Source of the DNA: a virus
Reading direction: 5' to 3' (one strand)
Length of the DNA: 64,000 nt
Virus record (IMG/VR): IMGVR_UViG_3300015241_000015
Coordinates: 1 to 64,000 of that record
The stretch's first letter is position 1; each line of letters starts with the position of its first letter. Shown here piece by piece: positions 32,380-40,424 of this stretch. The notes beneath the pieces are model-generated. The model searched no databases, was not told the origin of the DNA, and saw only the letters and a program-made list of their open reading frames with translations. A program made the position numbers and the translations under genes.

Positions 32380-32653
32380 AAAAATGCACAATGAAATAGC
32401 GGTCCTCGCGGCCATGAAGGACCATGAGATCGATAAATCCGACATCCCGGAGCGGAAGCCCGGCGGTTGGAATGGCGCTATCTGCGGGAAATTCTATCGA
32501 CCGCCCAAGAGAGCCGTCACCATCCGGCTGGACGCCGATATTCTTGCTTGGCTCAAAGGTCAAGGCAAGGGCTATCAAACCCGGCTCAACGCGATCTTGC
32601 GCGGCAACATGGCAGTCCTAAGCCCAAAAAGCCAAAAGGCCCCACTGAGATAG
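32366..32653 (+). CDS. brnA: BrnA antitoxin (ribbon-helix-helix)
   Basis: This 95-residue protein has the BrnA signature V-T-I-R-L-D-A-D-I-L-A-W-L-K-G-Q-G-K-G-Y-Q-T-R-L-N. It neutralises BrnT and represses the operon in known systems. It overlaps the brnT end by 14 nt and is followed by a strong terminator. Confidence 0.9.
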   Translation: MRITKKMHNEIAVLAAMKDHEIDKSDIPERKPGGWNGAICGKFYRPPKRAVTIRLDADILAWLKGQGKGYQTRLNAILRGNMAVLSPKSQKAPLR

Positions 32654-32664
32654 GGGCCTTTTGG
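32632..32664 (+). terminator. Bidirectional-type hairpin terminator
   Basis: A perfect 12-bp stem (CCAAAAGGCCCC with GGGGCCTTTTGG) has a 9-nt loop. A weaker related hairpin with AAAAGGC/GCCTTTT arms follows at ~32738-32768. Confidence 0.8.
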
Positions 32665-32991
32665 AGCAACAAGCGACACACGATAGTTTGGTTAGCCTAC
32701 GCATCTTGCCCCATCCCCGATTCGCCTGTCAAATCAAAAGGCCCTCATCGCAAGAATGAGAGCCTTTTCTCATGGAGACCCAACCAGACGCTTGAAAGCC
32801 ATTAGAAGCGTCTACCCGCATCTTCCCCCTTTTTCTCTGAGTAGTCAACGATTACAACTGTTTCATCTGTAGATTAGAAAACAGAAATGACTTGACATGG
32901 GTTTCTGCTTGCGGGAATATTTCATCGCCTTTTTGGTTCGACCAGCCCACAAGGCTCATCCACCACCAAGGTGTCGGTTAGAAAAAGCCCA

Positions 32992-33213
32992 ATGCAAATC
33001 AAACGCTTATGGCGACCGATGGCTATTAGAGTCGAACCGGTCCCAAGAACACAGCCACCTAAGACGTGGGGCGCTCCTCGTTGGACGTGCAAACTTTGTG
33101 GATGCACAGACCAACAGCCGTGCATTCGGATTCCAGCGTATTTAAACGACGGTATTCCGATGGTATGCACCTGGATCGACAAGGAACGAACGATTTGCAG
33201 TAAGCATCTCTAA
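32992..33213 (+). CDS. Small zinc-finger protein
   Basis: This ~73-residue protein has W-T-C-K-L-C-G-C-T-D-Q-Q-P-C, then C-T-W-I-D and a final C-S-K-H. This pattern occurs in many small phage zinc proteins of unknown function. The start is uncertain; a GTG 21 nt upstream is possible. Confidence 0.55.
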   Translation: MQIKRLWRPMAIRVEPVPRTQPPKTWGAPRWTCKLCGCTDQQPCIRIPAYLNDGIPMVCTWIDKERTICSKHL

Positions 33214-33660
33214 ACGGGCACAGCTAAAGACTGAAGGTAGCCAAGCGGGTATTCCCCGTTTGGCCGGTTGGTTCCCGGCACTCCTTATCCGAAAAAACAA
33301 CGGGCCGATTGCCACACACGGCAGTTTAACGGGTACTTGAATAAATGGCGCAAGATGTGAGTGAAACGCTGAAAATCCGGGCAACGGGCTGGTACTTGAT
33401 CCAGCAATCGCGGCTAACGTCCCGGTCGACATGGGAGCGGGTGTTTTACCCGAGGGCATACTAAGGCCAGTTCACTCATAAGATCCTTAAGACTTGGGAG
33501 CGACTGTCAGGATTTTCCGTTTCCCCCGTTTTTATTTTGGGATTAGGAAATAGAAGAATTCTTCTTGATAAGACTCTAGTGGTAGACCTTCTACTCTAAG
33601 TGAGTACCAAAGAACACCCTGAGGGCTAACTCCCAAAGGGATAGCCGCGGTGTACACAGA
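33214..33660. other. Non-coding stretch with several hairpins
   Basis: I see no convincing gene on either strand. Short perfect hairpins include CGGG-TATTC-CCCG and GCCGG-TTGGTTC-CCGGC near 33.25 kb and GCCG/CGGC near 33.31 kb. It may hold a structured RNA or a 5' leader for the next gene. Confidence 0.35.
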
Positions 33661-33717
33661 ATGGTTGTTACAACAAGTAATTCTTCTAATAGCAAGAACT
33701 GGTTGAAAGTTGAAAAA

Positions 33718-34104
33718 ATGAAGGTCGGTCCAGATAACCAACACACCGTTGTGATCGAACTGAAAGTTCTGTGCGTGTACGTTCTCGACCAGGATTTGAA
33801 GGTTGAAGAGGAAATCAATTCTTTGCTGAATGGTCCGGACCACTGCATTAGCAATGACATTGGGATGCTGGCGGTGATCGACGAGCAATGGGACAAAGAG
33901 TGCGCTGGCGGGCACATCTACGCGATAGATACTGGGGAACCTTTCACCGAAGGAAACTGTTTTTGCGGAAACACCGAGGCGAAGTATATCCGCGAGGCGA
34001 CGGAGCAGGATCACGACAACTTTGGCTACAATGCTTGGTTGCGGAGCAGGGATGAGTGTGAAGTGCTCGACGAGGCCGGCAGTCTGCCTGAGGGAAAGAA
34101 ATGA
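33718..34104 (+). CDS. Hypothetical protein, tandem paralog A
   Basis: This 128-residue protein resembles the next gene product along its length: T-V-V-I-E-L, I-N-S-L-L-N, C-F-C and A-K-Y-I-R-E-A-T-E-Q-D. The start was chosen to match the paralog; an upstream ATG also exists. A ligand or metal site at C-F-C is possible. Function unknown. Confidence 0.6.
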   Translation: MKVGPDNQHTVVIELKVLCVYVLDQDLKVEEEINSLLNGPDHCISNDIGMLAVIDEQWDKECAGGHIYAIDTGEPFTEGNCFCGNTEAKYIREATEQDHDNFGYNAWLRSRDECEVLDEAGSLPEGKK

Positions 34105-34505
34105 ACGATCAGAGCAAGGACACGGTGGTGGTGGAATTGACGATCTTGTGTGTGGTCGAGACCATGCACGAAAAGACTGAGGCGCGGGCCAATTCGATCA
34201 ACTTCTGGCTGAATGAATCGAGTCATTGCCTGGACAACGAGATTCGGATGTTGGGCGAGATCCAGGGGCAATGGGACCGGGAGTCTGGTCAGACTAGGAT
34301 CTACCACCGGGCCGAAGAGAAAACTGCAAGCAAGCAGAAATGCTTTTGCGTCCAGGCTCAGGCTCGGTACATTCGAGAGGCGACTGCGGAGGACCGGCTG
34401 CGGTTGGGGTATGACGCTTGGATCGCCAGCCATGCGCCCAGAGTACAAACGGCGACGAAGAGGCCGGGTTGGTTCATGCAGTTATTGCAGTGGTGGTTTT
34501 CTTGA
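34101..34505 (+). CDS. Hypothetical protein, tandem paralog B
   Basis: This 134-residue protein overlaps the previous gene by ATGA and shares T-V-V-V-E-L, C-F-C, and A-R-Y-I-R-E-A-T-A-E-D. It has an extra aromatic C-terminal tail (M-Q-L-L-Q-W-W-F). Function unknown. Confidence 0.6.
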   Translation: MNDQSKDTVVVELTILCVVETMHEKTEARANSINFWLNESSHCLDNEIRMLGEIQGQWDRESGQTRIYHRAEEKTASKQKCFCVQAQARYIREATAEDRLRLGYDAWIASHAPRVQTATKRPGWFMQLLQWWFS

Positions 34506-34562
34506 AGTTTTCACAATTTTACCGTTGATTGAGAATCTAGAATCGGTCATGATGCACGTATC

Positions 34563-35120
34563 ATGCCTGCGGTAGCAGTTTCGAAACCATCGAAGAGATT
34601 CAACGAGCGCGCCGCGGTGCTGTTTCATTCGCAGGAAAACCGGGCTAAAACCAAATACGACAAGAACAACCGGATCACGCGCAAGGGCTACATTCTGCCC
34701 TTTGGGCGTCTAGAATTCATGGCTTGGTTTCTGGCGCAGTTTGGTGGGCAGGAAGGCAGTGTTCAATATTGCACATATTGCCGACGCCCTATCGACGCTT
34801 ATTCGTGCGTGGTCGATCACAAGAATCCGCTGGGCCGGTGGGGATCTCCTGATCTTGGGAATCTCGAAGTAATTTGTGCGACCTGCAACGACATCAAGGG
34901 CCAGTTGACGGCTCAGGAGTTCACCTACTTTCTGACGCTGATGCTGGACATGAGCATTAAATTCGGGGGACAGGCGGTGACTAACATCACCAGCCGTCTG
35001 GAATCGCATACCCGTTTGGCTACCAGCCTGAGACACCAGATGGGGAAGCGGCGCCGCAATGTGGCGGGGGCAATGGGCATCGGAGCGGCTCCCGCTGCAT
35101 TGGAAGAAGCCCCTTTTTAG
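34563..35120 (+). CDS. HNH endonuclease-like protein
   Basis: This 185-residue protein has C-T-Y-C-R-R-P-I, then C-V-V-D-H-K-N-P-L-G and N-L-E-V-I-C-A-T-C-N-D-I-K-G, the HNH core with its zinc-binding Cys pairs. The N-terminus is basic. It could be a homing or packaging-type nuclease. It stands alone between unrelated small genes. Confidence 0.78.
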   Translation: MPAVAVSKPSKRFNERAAVLFHSQENRAKTKYDKNNRITRKGYILPFGRLEFMAWFLAQFGGQEGSVQYCTYCRRPIDAYSCVVDHKNPLGRWGSPDLGNLEVICATCNDIKGQLTAQEFTYFLTLMLDMSIKFGGQAVTNITSRLESHTRLATSLRHQMGKRRRNVAGAMGIGAAPAALEEAPF

Positions 35121-35187
35121 ATAGTTAAGGTTCACACATAACAAGAATCCCCTTGCGTTTACCCCCGTTAATTGCAACTATCCAAGC

Positions 35188-35490
35188 ATGTTCAATCTGA
35201 ATTTGTTCTTAAAAGCGCTGCGCGACGATTTGCAACCGGTGGCGATCGCGGCGGCGGCGATAGAGAGTCTGAATGCCGGGGCTTCCGGTCCGGAGAAGCA
35301 GCAGGCGGCGCTGAATCTGTTGGGGGCGGGGCTAATTTTTACCAATTCGATCAATCCGGGAGCGGCTAACAATGCGGCTTTGATCGCTACGGCGGCGATT
35401 CCGTTGATCCAGGAGACGGTTGGTTTGTTCAACGCTTTGCACCTGTTCCACCATGCCGCAGTTCCACCGGTCCATACACCGGGCGCCTAA
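35188..35490 (+). CDS. Ala-rich hypothetical phage protein
   Basis: This 100-residue protein is mostly small hydrophobic residues (Ala, Leu, Ile, Asn). Two helices (residues ~18-30 and ~60-75) could pack in a membrane or a helical bundle. Function unknown. Confidence 0.55.
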   Translation: MFNLNLFLKALRDDLQPVAIAAAAIESLNAGASGPEKQQAALNLLGAGLIFTNSINPGAANNAALIATAAIPLIQETVGLFNALHLFHHAAVPPVHTPGA

Positions 35491-35503
35491 AGGGAAGGAG
35501 ATT

Positions 35504-35710
35504 ATGGCAACCACCACAAAAACCAAAATCAACTTTGAATTCGCCTACAATGAGAATTGCCCAACCTGCACATTAGAAGGCAGCAATACTCCATTGGGGT
35601 TTTCGCTCGATGAAGGCGGGATAGTCTGTGAGTCGGGGCACCGCTTTGACAGTATGCCAGGGAAGGCATCGGAGCCTGTCCAAGAATCGTTTATAGTTCG
35701 ACAACCATGA
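35504..35710 (+). CDS. Small protein with zinc-ribbon-like motif
   Basis: This 68-residue protein starts behind a strong GGGAAGGAG site. It has C-P-T-C in the first half and C-E-S-G-H later. Function unknown. Confidence 0.6.
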   Translation: MATTTKTKINFEFAYNENCPTCTLEGSNTPLGFSLDEGGIVCESGHRFDSMPGKASEPVQESFIVRQP

Positions 35711-35762
35711 AGCCAAGACTATTGCCCCGGCGCTGCGAGGTGGGAAGGTTGAAGTCTCAGAC

Positions 35763-35921
35763 TTGGAATTGACTCCGGGCGGGGATGCCGGCTTCCGGTT
35801 GATCCTGCGGGAGCGGCATCTGAGCGCGATCAAGGCCGAGGCGGAAATTCAGCGCCAGAGCCCCGAACTCTATTTGCAAGAGTGGCTGGAGTTGGCGCTC
35901 GATAACGCCTGGGGGCGATGA
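35763..35921 (+). CDS. Possible small protein before the receiver-fusion gene
   Basis: An open frame of 52 codons from TTG encodes a plausible globular peptide (F-R-L-I-L-R-E-R-H-L, then Y-L-Q-E-W-L-E-L-A-L). It ends one base before the TTG start of the next gene. No ATG is present, so the start is a guess. Confidence 0.35.
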   Translation: MELTPGGDAGFRLILRERHLSAIKAEAEIQRQSPELYLQEWLELALDNAWGR

Positions 35922-35922
35922 A

Positions 35923-36804
35923 TTGAGCGAACCGCTGACCAGTAACACCATCACCACCATTGCCACTTTCCTGGGCACGGCGGGAGCAGCTTGGTGGGTG
36001 GCGTGGATGAAGTCCAAAAAAGATCGCCATGAGAAACACTTAACCGAGAAAGCGCGAACGGAGCGGGAGCAGGCGGTCGATACCAAACTCGATCACATCA
36101 AGCAGACCACCAACGAAACCCGCCAATTGACCAATGGCAGTATGGGGGCGCAACTGAAGGCCACCGCCCGGGCCTTGCGGGCTAATTGCGACACCTTGCA
36201 GCAACTCTACGAGCTTACCGGGTCGAATGAACATCGTGTGGCGCTAGAGACCGCGCAGAGTTTGATGAGTGAAGCCGAGAGCCGCATGGTTGAGCATGAG
36301 GTTACGGAACAGAAAATCGAACCGTCGGAACCCCCGCCGGAGATCACCGCCAGGATGGTTCCTCCGGGTTCGGTCAATGTAGTCATGGTTGAGGACAACG
36401 ACGGCGATGCGCGGTTGATGCTTGAAATCCTCAAAAACGGGCGTTTCCCGCAGCGGGTCAGAGTCTTCAGCCGGGGCGACGATGCCTTGGACTTCCTATT
36501 CCGGCGCGGCGACTATTTAGCCTATCCGGTTCTCGGCAATGTGCAGCTGATTGTTCTGGACTTCGCGGTGCCACGGGTTTCGGGTGTGGATATCCTGAAG
36601 CAGATCAAAGGAGATCCGAACTTGAGGATCATTCCGGTGGTGGTGTTTACCGGGTCGTTATTGCCGACGGATATTGAGGCCAGTTACAGACTAGGGGCTA
36701 ACGGGTGCATCCAGAAGCCTACTAGCGGGGCGGATTTCAATCGGGTGGTGGGTTCCATGTTCAACTTTTTCCTGAGCGTGAACCAACTGCACCCGTTGCG
36801 ATGA
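35923..36804 (+). CDS. Phage membrane protein fused to response-regulator receiver domain
   Basis: This 293-residue protein has a transmembrane helix (~10-28) and a charged helical stretch with T-N-E-T-R-Q-L-T-N-G-S-M-G, which resembles phage holin-like DUF2746 proteins. Residues ~150-285 are a receiver domain of the Rcp1 type, with acidic pair E157-D158, phospho-acceptor D213, T243 and K265 in Q-K-P. It could sense host phosphorelay state at the membrane. The start is TTG. Confidence 0.75.
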   Translation: MSEPLTSNTITTIATFLGTAGAAWWVAWMKSKKDRHEKHLTEKARTEREQAVDTKLDHIKQTTNETRQLTNGSMGAQLKATARALRANCDTLQQLYELTGSNEHRVALETAQSLMSEAESRMVEHEVTEQKIEPSEPPPEITARMVPPGSVNVVMVEDNDGDARLMLEILKNGRFPQRVRVFSRGDDALDFLFRRGDYLAYPVLGNVQLIVLDFAVPRVSGVDILKQIKGDPNLRIIPVVVFTGSLLPTDIEASYRLGANGCIQKPTSGADFNRVVGSMFNFFLSVNQLHPLR

Positions 36805-36875
36805 GGACATGACGAAATCATTAAAAGAATTACTTGAAGCGTCGTGGCGCCGGGACTTGGTGCTATGCTGGCGGC

Positions 36876-37190
36876 ATGGGTATACATGTTAATTCAGGTG
36901 GCATAGACAAGAAGCTAGACAAAATTCTAGCCATGCTGACCCAAGTATTGCAGAAAGAGGAACAAATGAGCGCAGCTTTAGATGCTTTAACCGCCCAGGT
37001 CGCGGCTACTACTACGGTCGAGCAGTCGGCCATCACCTTGATTCAAGGAATCGCGGCCCAACTGGCTGCATTGGTCGCCGCTGGAACCGTTACCCCGGCC
37101 CAACTTACGGCTCTATCCGATCAACTGAACGCTTCCGCCACCGCCTTGAGCGCGGCTGTGGTCGCCAACACTCCCGTTCCCCCGGCATAA
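36876..37190 (+). CDS. Small coiled-coil Ala-rich phage protein
   Basis: This 104-residue protein has K-K-L-D-K-I-L-A-M-L, then M-S-A-A-L-D-A-L-T-A-Q-V-A-A and L-I-Q-G-I-A-A-Q-L. Such low-complexity helical proteins sit near phage tail and lysis genes. The start follows the promoter-like TTGAAG and TATGCT sequences. Confidence 0.6.
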   Translation: MGIHVNSGGIDKKLDKILAMLTQVLQKEEQMSAALDALTAQVAATTTVEQSAITLIQGIAAQLAALVAAGTVTPAQLTALSDQLNASATALSAAVVANTPVPPA

Positions 37191-37382
37191 CACCCCTTGG
37201 CAGGGGGCGCGCATCTGCTTTCAACGCGCATGTAACTTCGGTCACCTACGGAAAATCCCCTCCAGCGCCGAAGAGTTCATTGTGGGAGTTGGAATATCTT
37301 GAAAATACGCGACGAAGGAATGGCTCCTTTTCAACTCCCTGCAATTTATTTATCCCTTTTTATAGATTTGCCGATTGAATAA

Positions 37383-37461
37383 GCGCCAGCAGTTATTTTC
37401 AAGGGAACTGTAGAACTCATAATTCCTCCGGTTTTCTTGATCATACGGGGGCTGCTGGCGC
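37383..37461 (+). promoter_or_regulatory. Leader hairpin upstream of lectin-like gene
   Basis: GCGCCAGCAG and CTGCTGGCGC form a 10-bp stem with a 59-nt loop, ending 24 nt before the next ATG. The gap 37191-37485 otherwise holds no gene. It could control expression of the downstream gene, which has no clear Shine-Dalgarno. Confidence 0.45.
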
Positions 37462-37485
37462 CTTTCTTTCCCCTTCGGTAGCGAT

Positions 37486-38163
37486 ATGACAAAATCCCGG
37501 CGCTTAACGCCCGACAATTCGCTGTGGGTCATGGCTGGCAATGCCGGAGACACGGGCGGCCCTTCCCCGGTCAATCCGGTGGGCACGATTCAAATGTTGC
37601 CCTCCGGTGACAGTCTGGTAGTCAACTACCATCCCGGCGGCCCATTCAATAATGCCTATGTCTACCAGAAGCTTCTCGATGGGCCTGCGGTCCAGGGGTT
37701 AACGAATTTCACCCAGACAATCACCTGGAAGATCCCGGGAACGGTGAACCTGTTACGGGTTCAGGCTCTCGAATTTGAAATGCAGTTGGTCCTGAATGGC
37801 GGGATCTATAACATGGCTCACCAGTGGCTACTGGCGCCGGAAGGGGCGACACTGACCAACACCTGGCGGGTGTTCGATTACCCGTCCAAGACTTGGCATG
37901 AGGTTCTGTCCATGCCGATTAGCCTGTTGCCGAACGTGCTGCATACCTTCGTTGCCGATCACAGCGTGGACCCGGTCGCGCAAACGGTGCATCACAATTC
38001 GATCACGATTGACGGGGTTCCGTATCCAATCTCGTTTACCCAGCCGGTGACCCCCAACGTGTATCCGGGCGTCTCCGGTCTGAACATCGCGTTTCAACTC
38101 GACTCGAACAGCCTGGGCCAGCAGATCTATGCCATCGTGCAAACCGGGGCTCAGGTGAGTTAG
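37486..38163 (+). CDS. Beta-rich hypothetical protein, possibly jelly-roll structural protein
   Basis: This 225-residue protein alternates short strands and Asn/Gly turns, with W-R-V-F-D-Y-P-S-K-T-W-H and a late I-D-G-V-P-Y. It resembles concanavalin-like jelly rolls but has no diagnostic motif. It may be a virion decoration or adhesion protein. A bidirectional terminator follows. Confidence 0.5.
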   Translation: MTKSRRLTPDNSLWVMAGNAGDTGGPSPVNPVGTIQMLPSGDSLVVNYHPGGPFNNAYVYQKLLDGPAVQGLTNFTQTITWKIPGTVNLLRVQALEFEMQLVLNGGIYNMAHQWLLAPEGATLTNTWRVFDYPSKTWHEVLSMPISLLPNVLHTFVADHSVDPVAQTVHHNSITIDGVPYPISFTQPVTPNVYPGVSGLNIAFQLDSNSLGQQIYAIVQTGAQVS

Positions 38164-38174
38164 GGCAATAAAAA

Positions 38175-38197
38175 AGGCCGCTCATAGTAGGCGGCCT
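38175..38197. terminator. Terminator between convergent genes
   Basis: AGGCCGC and GCGGCCT form a 7-bp stem; an A-rich run precedes it on the plus strand, giving a U-tract for the minus-strand transcript. It separates convergent gene sets. Confidence 0.6.
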
Positions 38198-38219
38198 CGG
38201 TGGATCTTTCGGAAAGCGT

Positions 38220-38399
38220 TCACTTATCGAAGTAGAGGCCCAATTCCCCGCCCATTGGCCGGCTAGTCCACAGGAAGAACAGGAATTGCCCAAAGCCCCA
38301 GGCGGCGGGCTGCCAGCGGCCCTGGCTCATGGCCAGAGCGAAATAGGGAGAGGCTAAGAGACCAGAGAAAGCGATTCGTTTGGGAACGGATAGGCTCAT
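38220..38399 (-). CDS. Small hydrophobic protein
   Basis: This 59-residue protein has two moderately hydrophobic segments (F-S-G-L-L-A-S-P-Y-F-A-L-A and F-G-Q-F-L-F-F-L-W). Its start overlaps the stop of the next gene (ATGA). It could be a small membrane protein. Confidence 0.5.
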   Translation of the reverse strand: MSLSVPKRIAFSGLLASPYFALAMSQGRWQPAAWGFGQFLFFLWTSRPMGGELGLYFDK

Positions 38400-38578
38400 G
38401 GCTTCACCGTCTCGTCTTCGTTGTCTATGGCATCTTCGTCATGTATGGTTAGTGTCCATCCATTCTTGGTCCACTCCGGCCCCTCCAGAGTTACGGCGGA
38501 GTCATTCACGTATTCGGCGCCTTCACGGAAGGCAGCGGCTTCAAGTTTGCTTTCAAAGTATTTCTTTGTGGCGGTCAT
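38396..38578 (-). CDS. Small hypothetical protein, paralog pair A
   Basis: This 60-residue protein shares A-F-R-x-G, V-T-L-E-G-P-E and G-W-T-L-T-I-H with the upstream gene, indicating tandem duplication. It is ATGA-coupled at both ends. Function unknown. Confidence 0.6.
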   Translation of the reverse strand: MTATKKYFESKLEAAAFREGAEYVNDSAVTLEGPEWTKNGWTLTIHDEDAIDNEDETVKP

Positions 38579-38826
38579 GGCTTGTCCGTCCCGTCTTGTT
38601 TGTGAATGGTCAGGGTCCAACCATCCGCCGTGAGTTCCGGCCCTTCCACGGTGATGCTGGAGTTGCGAAGGTTTTCAAGCCCGCACTGGACGCGCAGGTA
38701 GTCTATCCCGCCCCGGAATGCGTCGGCCTCGTCCTTGTTTTGAAAGTGGATTTGCTCAGCCCCTGAAAAGGCCAAGTCTAGTCGGGCTTCCATTTCATTT
38801 TCGGTCAATTTTCTGGTGGTGGTCAT
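38575..38826 (-). CDS. Small hypothetical protein, paralog pair B
   Basis: This 83-residue protein has the same A-F-R-G-G, I-T-V-E-G-P-E and G-W-T-L-T-I-H elements as its neighbour. Function unknown. Confidence 0.6.
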   Translation of the reverse strand: MTTTRKLTENEMEARLDLAFSGAEQIHFQNKDEADAFRGGIDYLRVQCGLENLRNSSITVEGPELTADGWTLTIHKQDGTDKP

Positions 38827-38883
38827 GGTCTGATTACTACTCCTCGGGTCTGATTTATTCCTGTTCCTTGGTTGCTCCCTGGC

Positions 38884-39189
38884 TCATGGTTTCTCTTCGG
38901 CGGCCTTCCGCCCTTGTTCGGCTTCAAACTCTGCTTGGTCCCGGCATTCGATCGAACAAAAACAAATCCTGGGCATTCGGTCTGAGTCGGTGCGGCAGTA
39001 CATGCAGAAGCTCTTGCCGCAATCGCAGGCATACCCCGCTGGGCGGCCGCAAGAGCAAAGGCCCAAAGCCGCGTATTGCTCCCGGATGAATGTTTCGGTG
39101 GCGCCCAGGCCGTTGACGGCGATCCGGCCCGCGAATGCCTGTTGATCGAGCCAGGATGCCCCCTGGACGCCTTTCTTCTTGTTGCTCAT
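38884..39189 (-). CDS. Cys-rich zinc-binding protein
   Basis: This 101-residue protein has C-S-C-G, C-D-C-G, C-M-Y-C and C-F-C-S-I-E-C motifs, enough for two zinc sites, followed by an acidic helix. It resembles MYND or HIT-type fingers in spacing. Function unknown. Confidence 0.6.
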   Translation of the reverse strand: MSNKKKGVQGASWLDQQAFAGRIAVNGLGATETFIREQYAALGLCSCGRPAGYACDCGKSFCMYCRTDSDRMPRICFCSIECRDQAEFEAEQGRKAAEEKP

Positions 39190-39199
39190 ACTGATACCT

Positions 39200-39418
39200 C
39201 TAAATCTTTATTGCGCTCATTCTGATTTCGTCGGCTTCGGGTCCAAATTCCGGGTAGAATTCTTCGTGCGCGGTCCCGTAAGTTGTTCCAGGTCTCACCC
39301 ATAGATCGACAATGATTTTTGATGCCTCGGTCACCTGCATAAGCCCCTCGGGTGTGGTTTTGTAGATCAATAGATCTGGTAGCGCGAGCAAGGCCCGGGC
39401 GAGTTCGTGAGAGGTCAT
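39200..39418 (-). CDS. Small hypothetical protein
   Basis: This 72-residue acidic protein has no motif I recognise. Its ATG overlaps the stop of the upstream gene (ATGA). Confidence 0.55.
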   Translation of the reverse strand: MTSHELARALLALPDLLIYKTTPEGLMQVTEASKIIVDLWVRPGTTYGTAHEEFYPEFGPEADEIRMSAIKI

Positions 39419-39813
39419 ATTGCCTCGCAGACAAAATGCGTTGGATCGCCAGTCGCCCAGGCGCTCAAATCCTCGACAAGTTGGTTCGAGCGCGAGAACC
39501 CGCACCCGTTGACGTAAAACGAGCCGCCTACGCGATTGTCCTCGTCCACAGACCCGCAGGCATGGCTACCAGATTTTTTGTTGAATTCGGTTTGCTCAAC
39601 ACCGTGTAAGCGAATCCAGAGCGGGCGCATCACGGCCAAATCCCACGCCTTGCAATGTTGCGTTACGTTGGCGTTCATGTTCAAGGCGCCGTTCGATTGA
39701 TACTCCAGGTAAAACACGTCAAACACTTGACGCATACCGGAACGGGTGACCTTGCGTGAGACAAGGAATAACTTGGTGGCTCTGGGAAGTGCTGCAATCT
39801 CTAGCTTGTTCAT
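39415..39813 (-). CDS. Hypothetical protein
   Basis: This 132-residue protein starts behind GAGGAG. It looks like a mixed alpha-beta domain with A-T-K-L-F-L-V-S-R near the N-terminus and G-G-S-F-Y-V-N-G-C-G-F later. Function unknown. Confidence 0.55.
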   Translation of the reverse strand: MNKLEIAALPRATKLFLVSRKVTRSGMRQVFDVFYLEYQSNGALNMNANVTQHCKAWDLAVMRPLWIRLHGVEQTEFNKKSGSHACGSVDEDNRVGGSFYVNGCGFSRSNQLVEDLSAWATGDPTHFVCEAI

Positions 39814-39872
39814 ATGGTCTCCTCGCCGTGTGGCGGACTCATGGTTTGTTTGCGCTGAATTGCGCCGTGCGT

Positions 39873-40028
39873 TTAGGCTCGCCAAGAATCTGCGCGGCTG
39901 TCGTTTACATATAGATCAATTGGATAGTGGACCGTCCTTCGCGTGCCACACCACAAATAACTAAAAGGCCCGTCGGCAATTTCCCTTGCGAACCATCTTA
40001 GCTTGTAAAACTCTGTGAAGTTCTTCAT
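39873..40028 (-). CDS. Small hypothetical protein
   Basis: This 51-residue protein starts behind AGGGGGC and is aromatic and charged. It lies in the gap between two longer genes. Function unknown. Confidence 0.5.
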   Translation of the reverse strand: MKNFTEFYKLRWFAREIADGPFSYLWCGTRRTVHYPIDLYVNDSRADSWRA

Positions 40029-40054
40029 TGTGCCCCCTGGCCCGGACTGGTTGT

Positions 40055-40348
40055 TTACTCGGTTGAATCGCTTTCGAGCCGCTTCAATAGCATTCCCATA
40101 TGTTCGTGTTGTAGTTCAGCGGCGCGCAAGAGTCGAGCCGTACCTAATGCGATGTCATTGGTAAACACGCCCAGATCGGCTATTTGTTTGCTTACATCGG
40201 CGATCTGTTTGCTCACCGTCGCAATCTGACGGTTATTCTGTGAGATGTGCTCATCCTGTTTGACAGCCTCTTGTTCGCGCTTAAGGGCTAACTCTAGCAA
40301 GTGCTGGATCGAATTTTCGATTGCTTTCATGCGGTCTTCAAAATCCAT
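40055..40348 (-). CDS. Coiled-coil protein with heptad repeats
   Basis: This 97-residue protein has I-A-T-V-S-K-Q-I-A-D-V-S-K-Q-I-A-D-L-G, a repeated 7-residue pattern, so it probably forms a trimeric or dimeric coiled coil. The start is behind AAAGGGG and downstream of a CGCTTGCAATT promoter. Similar small coiled-coil genes occur at 49.1-49.5 kb. Confidence 0.6.
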   Translation of the reverse strand: MDFEDRMKAIENSIQHLLELALKREQEAVKQDEHISQNNRQIATVSKQIADVSKQIADLGVFTNDIALGTARLLRAAELQHEHMGMLLKRLESDSTE

Positions 40349-40380
40349 GCCTGCCCCTTTGGTTGCGGTTGATTGTGTCG

Positions 40381-40413
40381 ATCCTACTTGAATCACAAAT
40401 TAAATTGCAAGCG
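40381..40413 (-). promoter_or_regulatory. Promoter with CGCTTGCAATT motif
   Basis: TTGCAA within CGCTTGCAATT is followed after 18 nt by TAGGAT, about 33 nt upstream of the coiled-coil gene. Confidence 0.5.
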
Positions 40414-40424
40414 TCTAGAAGTTA

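Noticed and set aside
33142-33459. 105-codon minus-strand frame
   Set aside because: It overlaps the end of the zinc-finger gene and hairpins and does not look like a protein.
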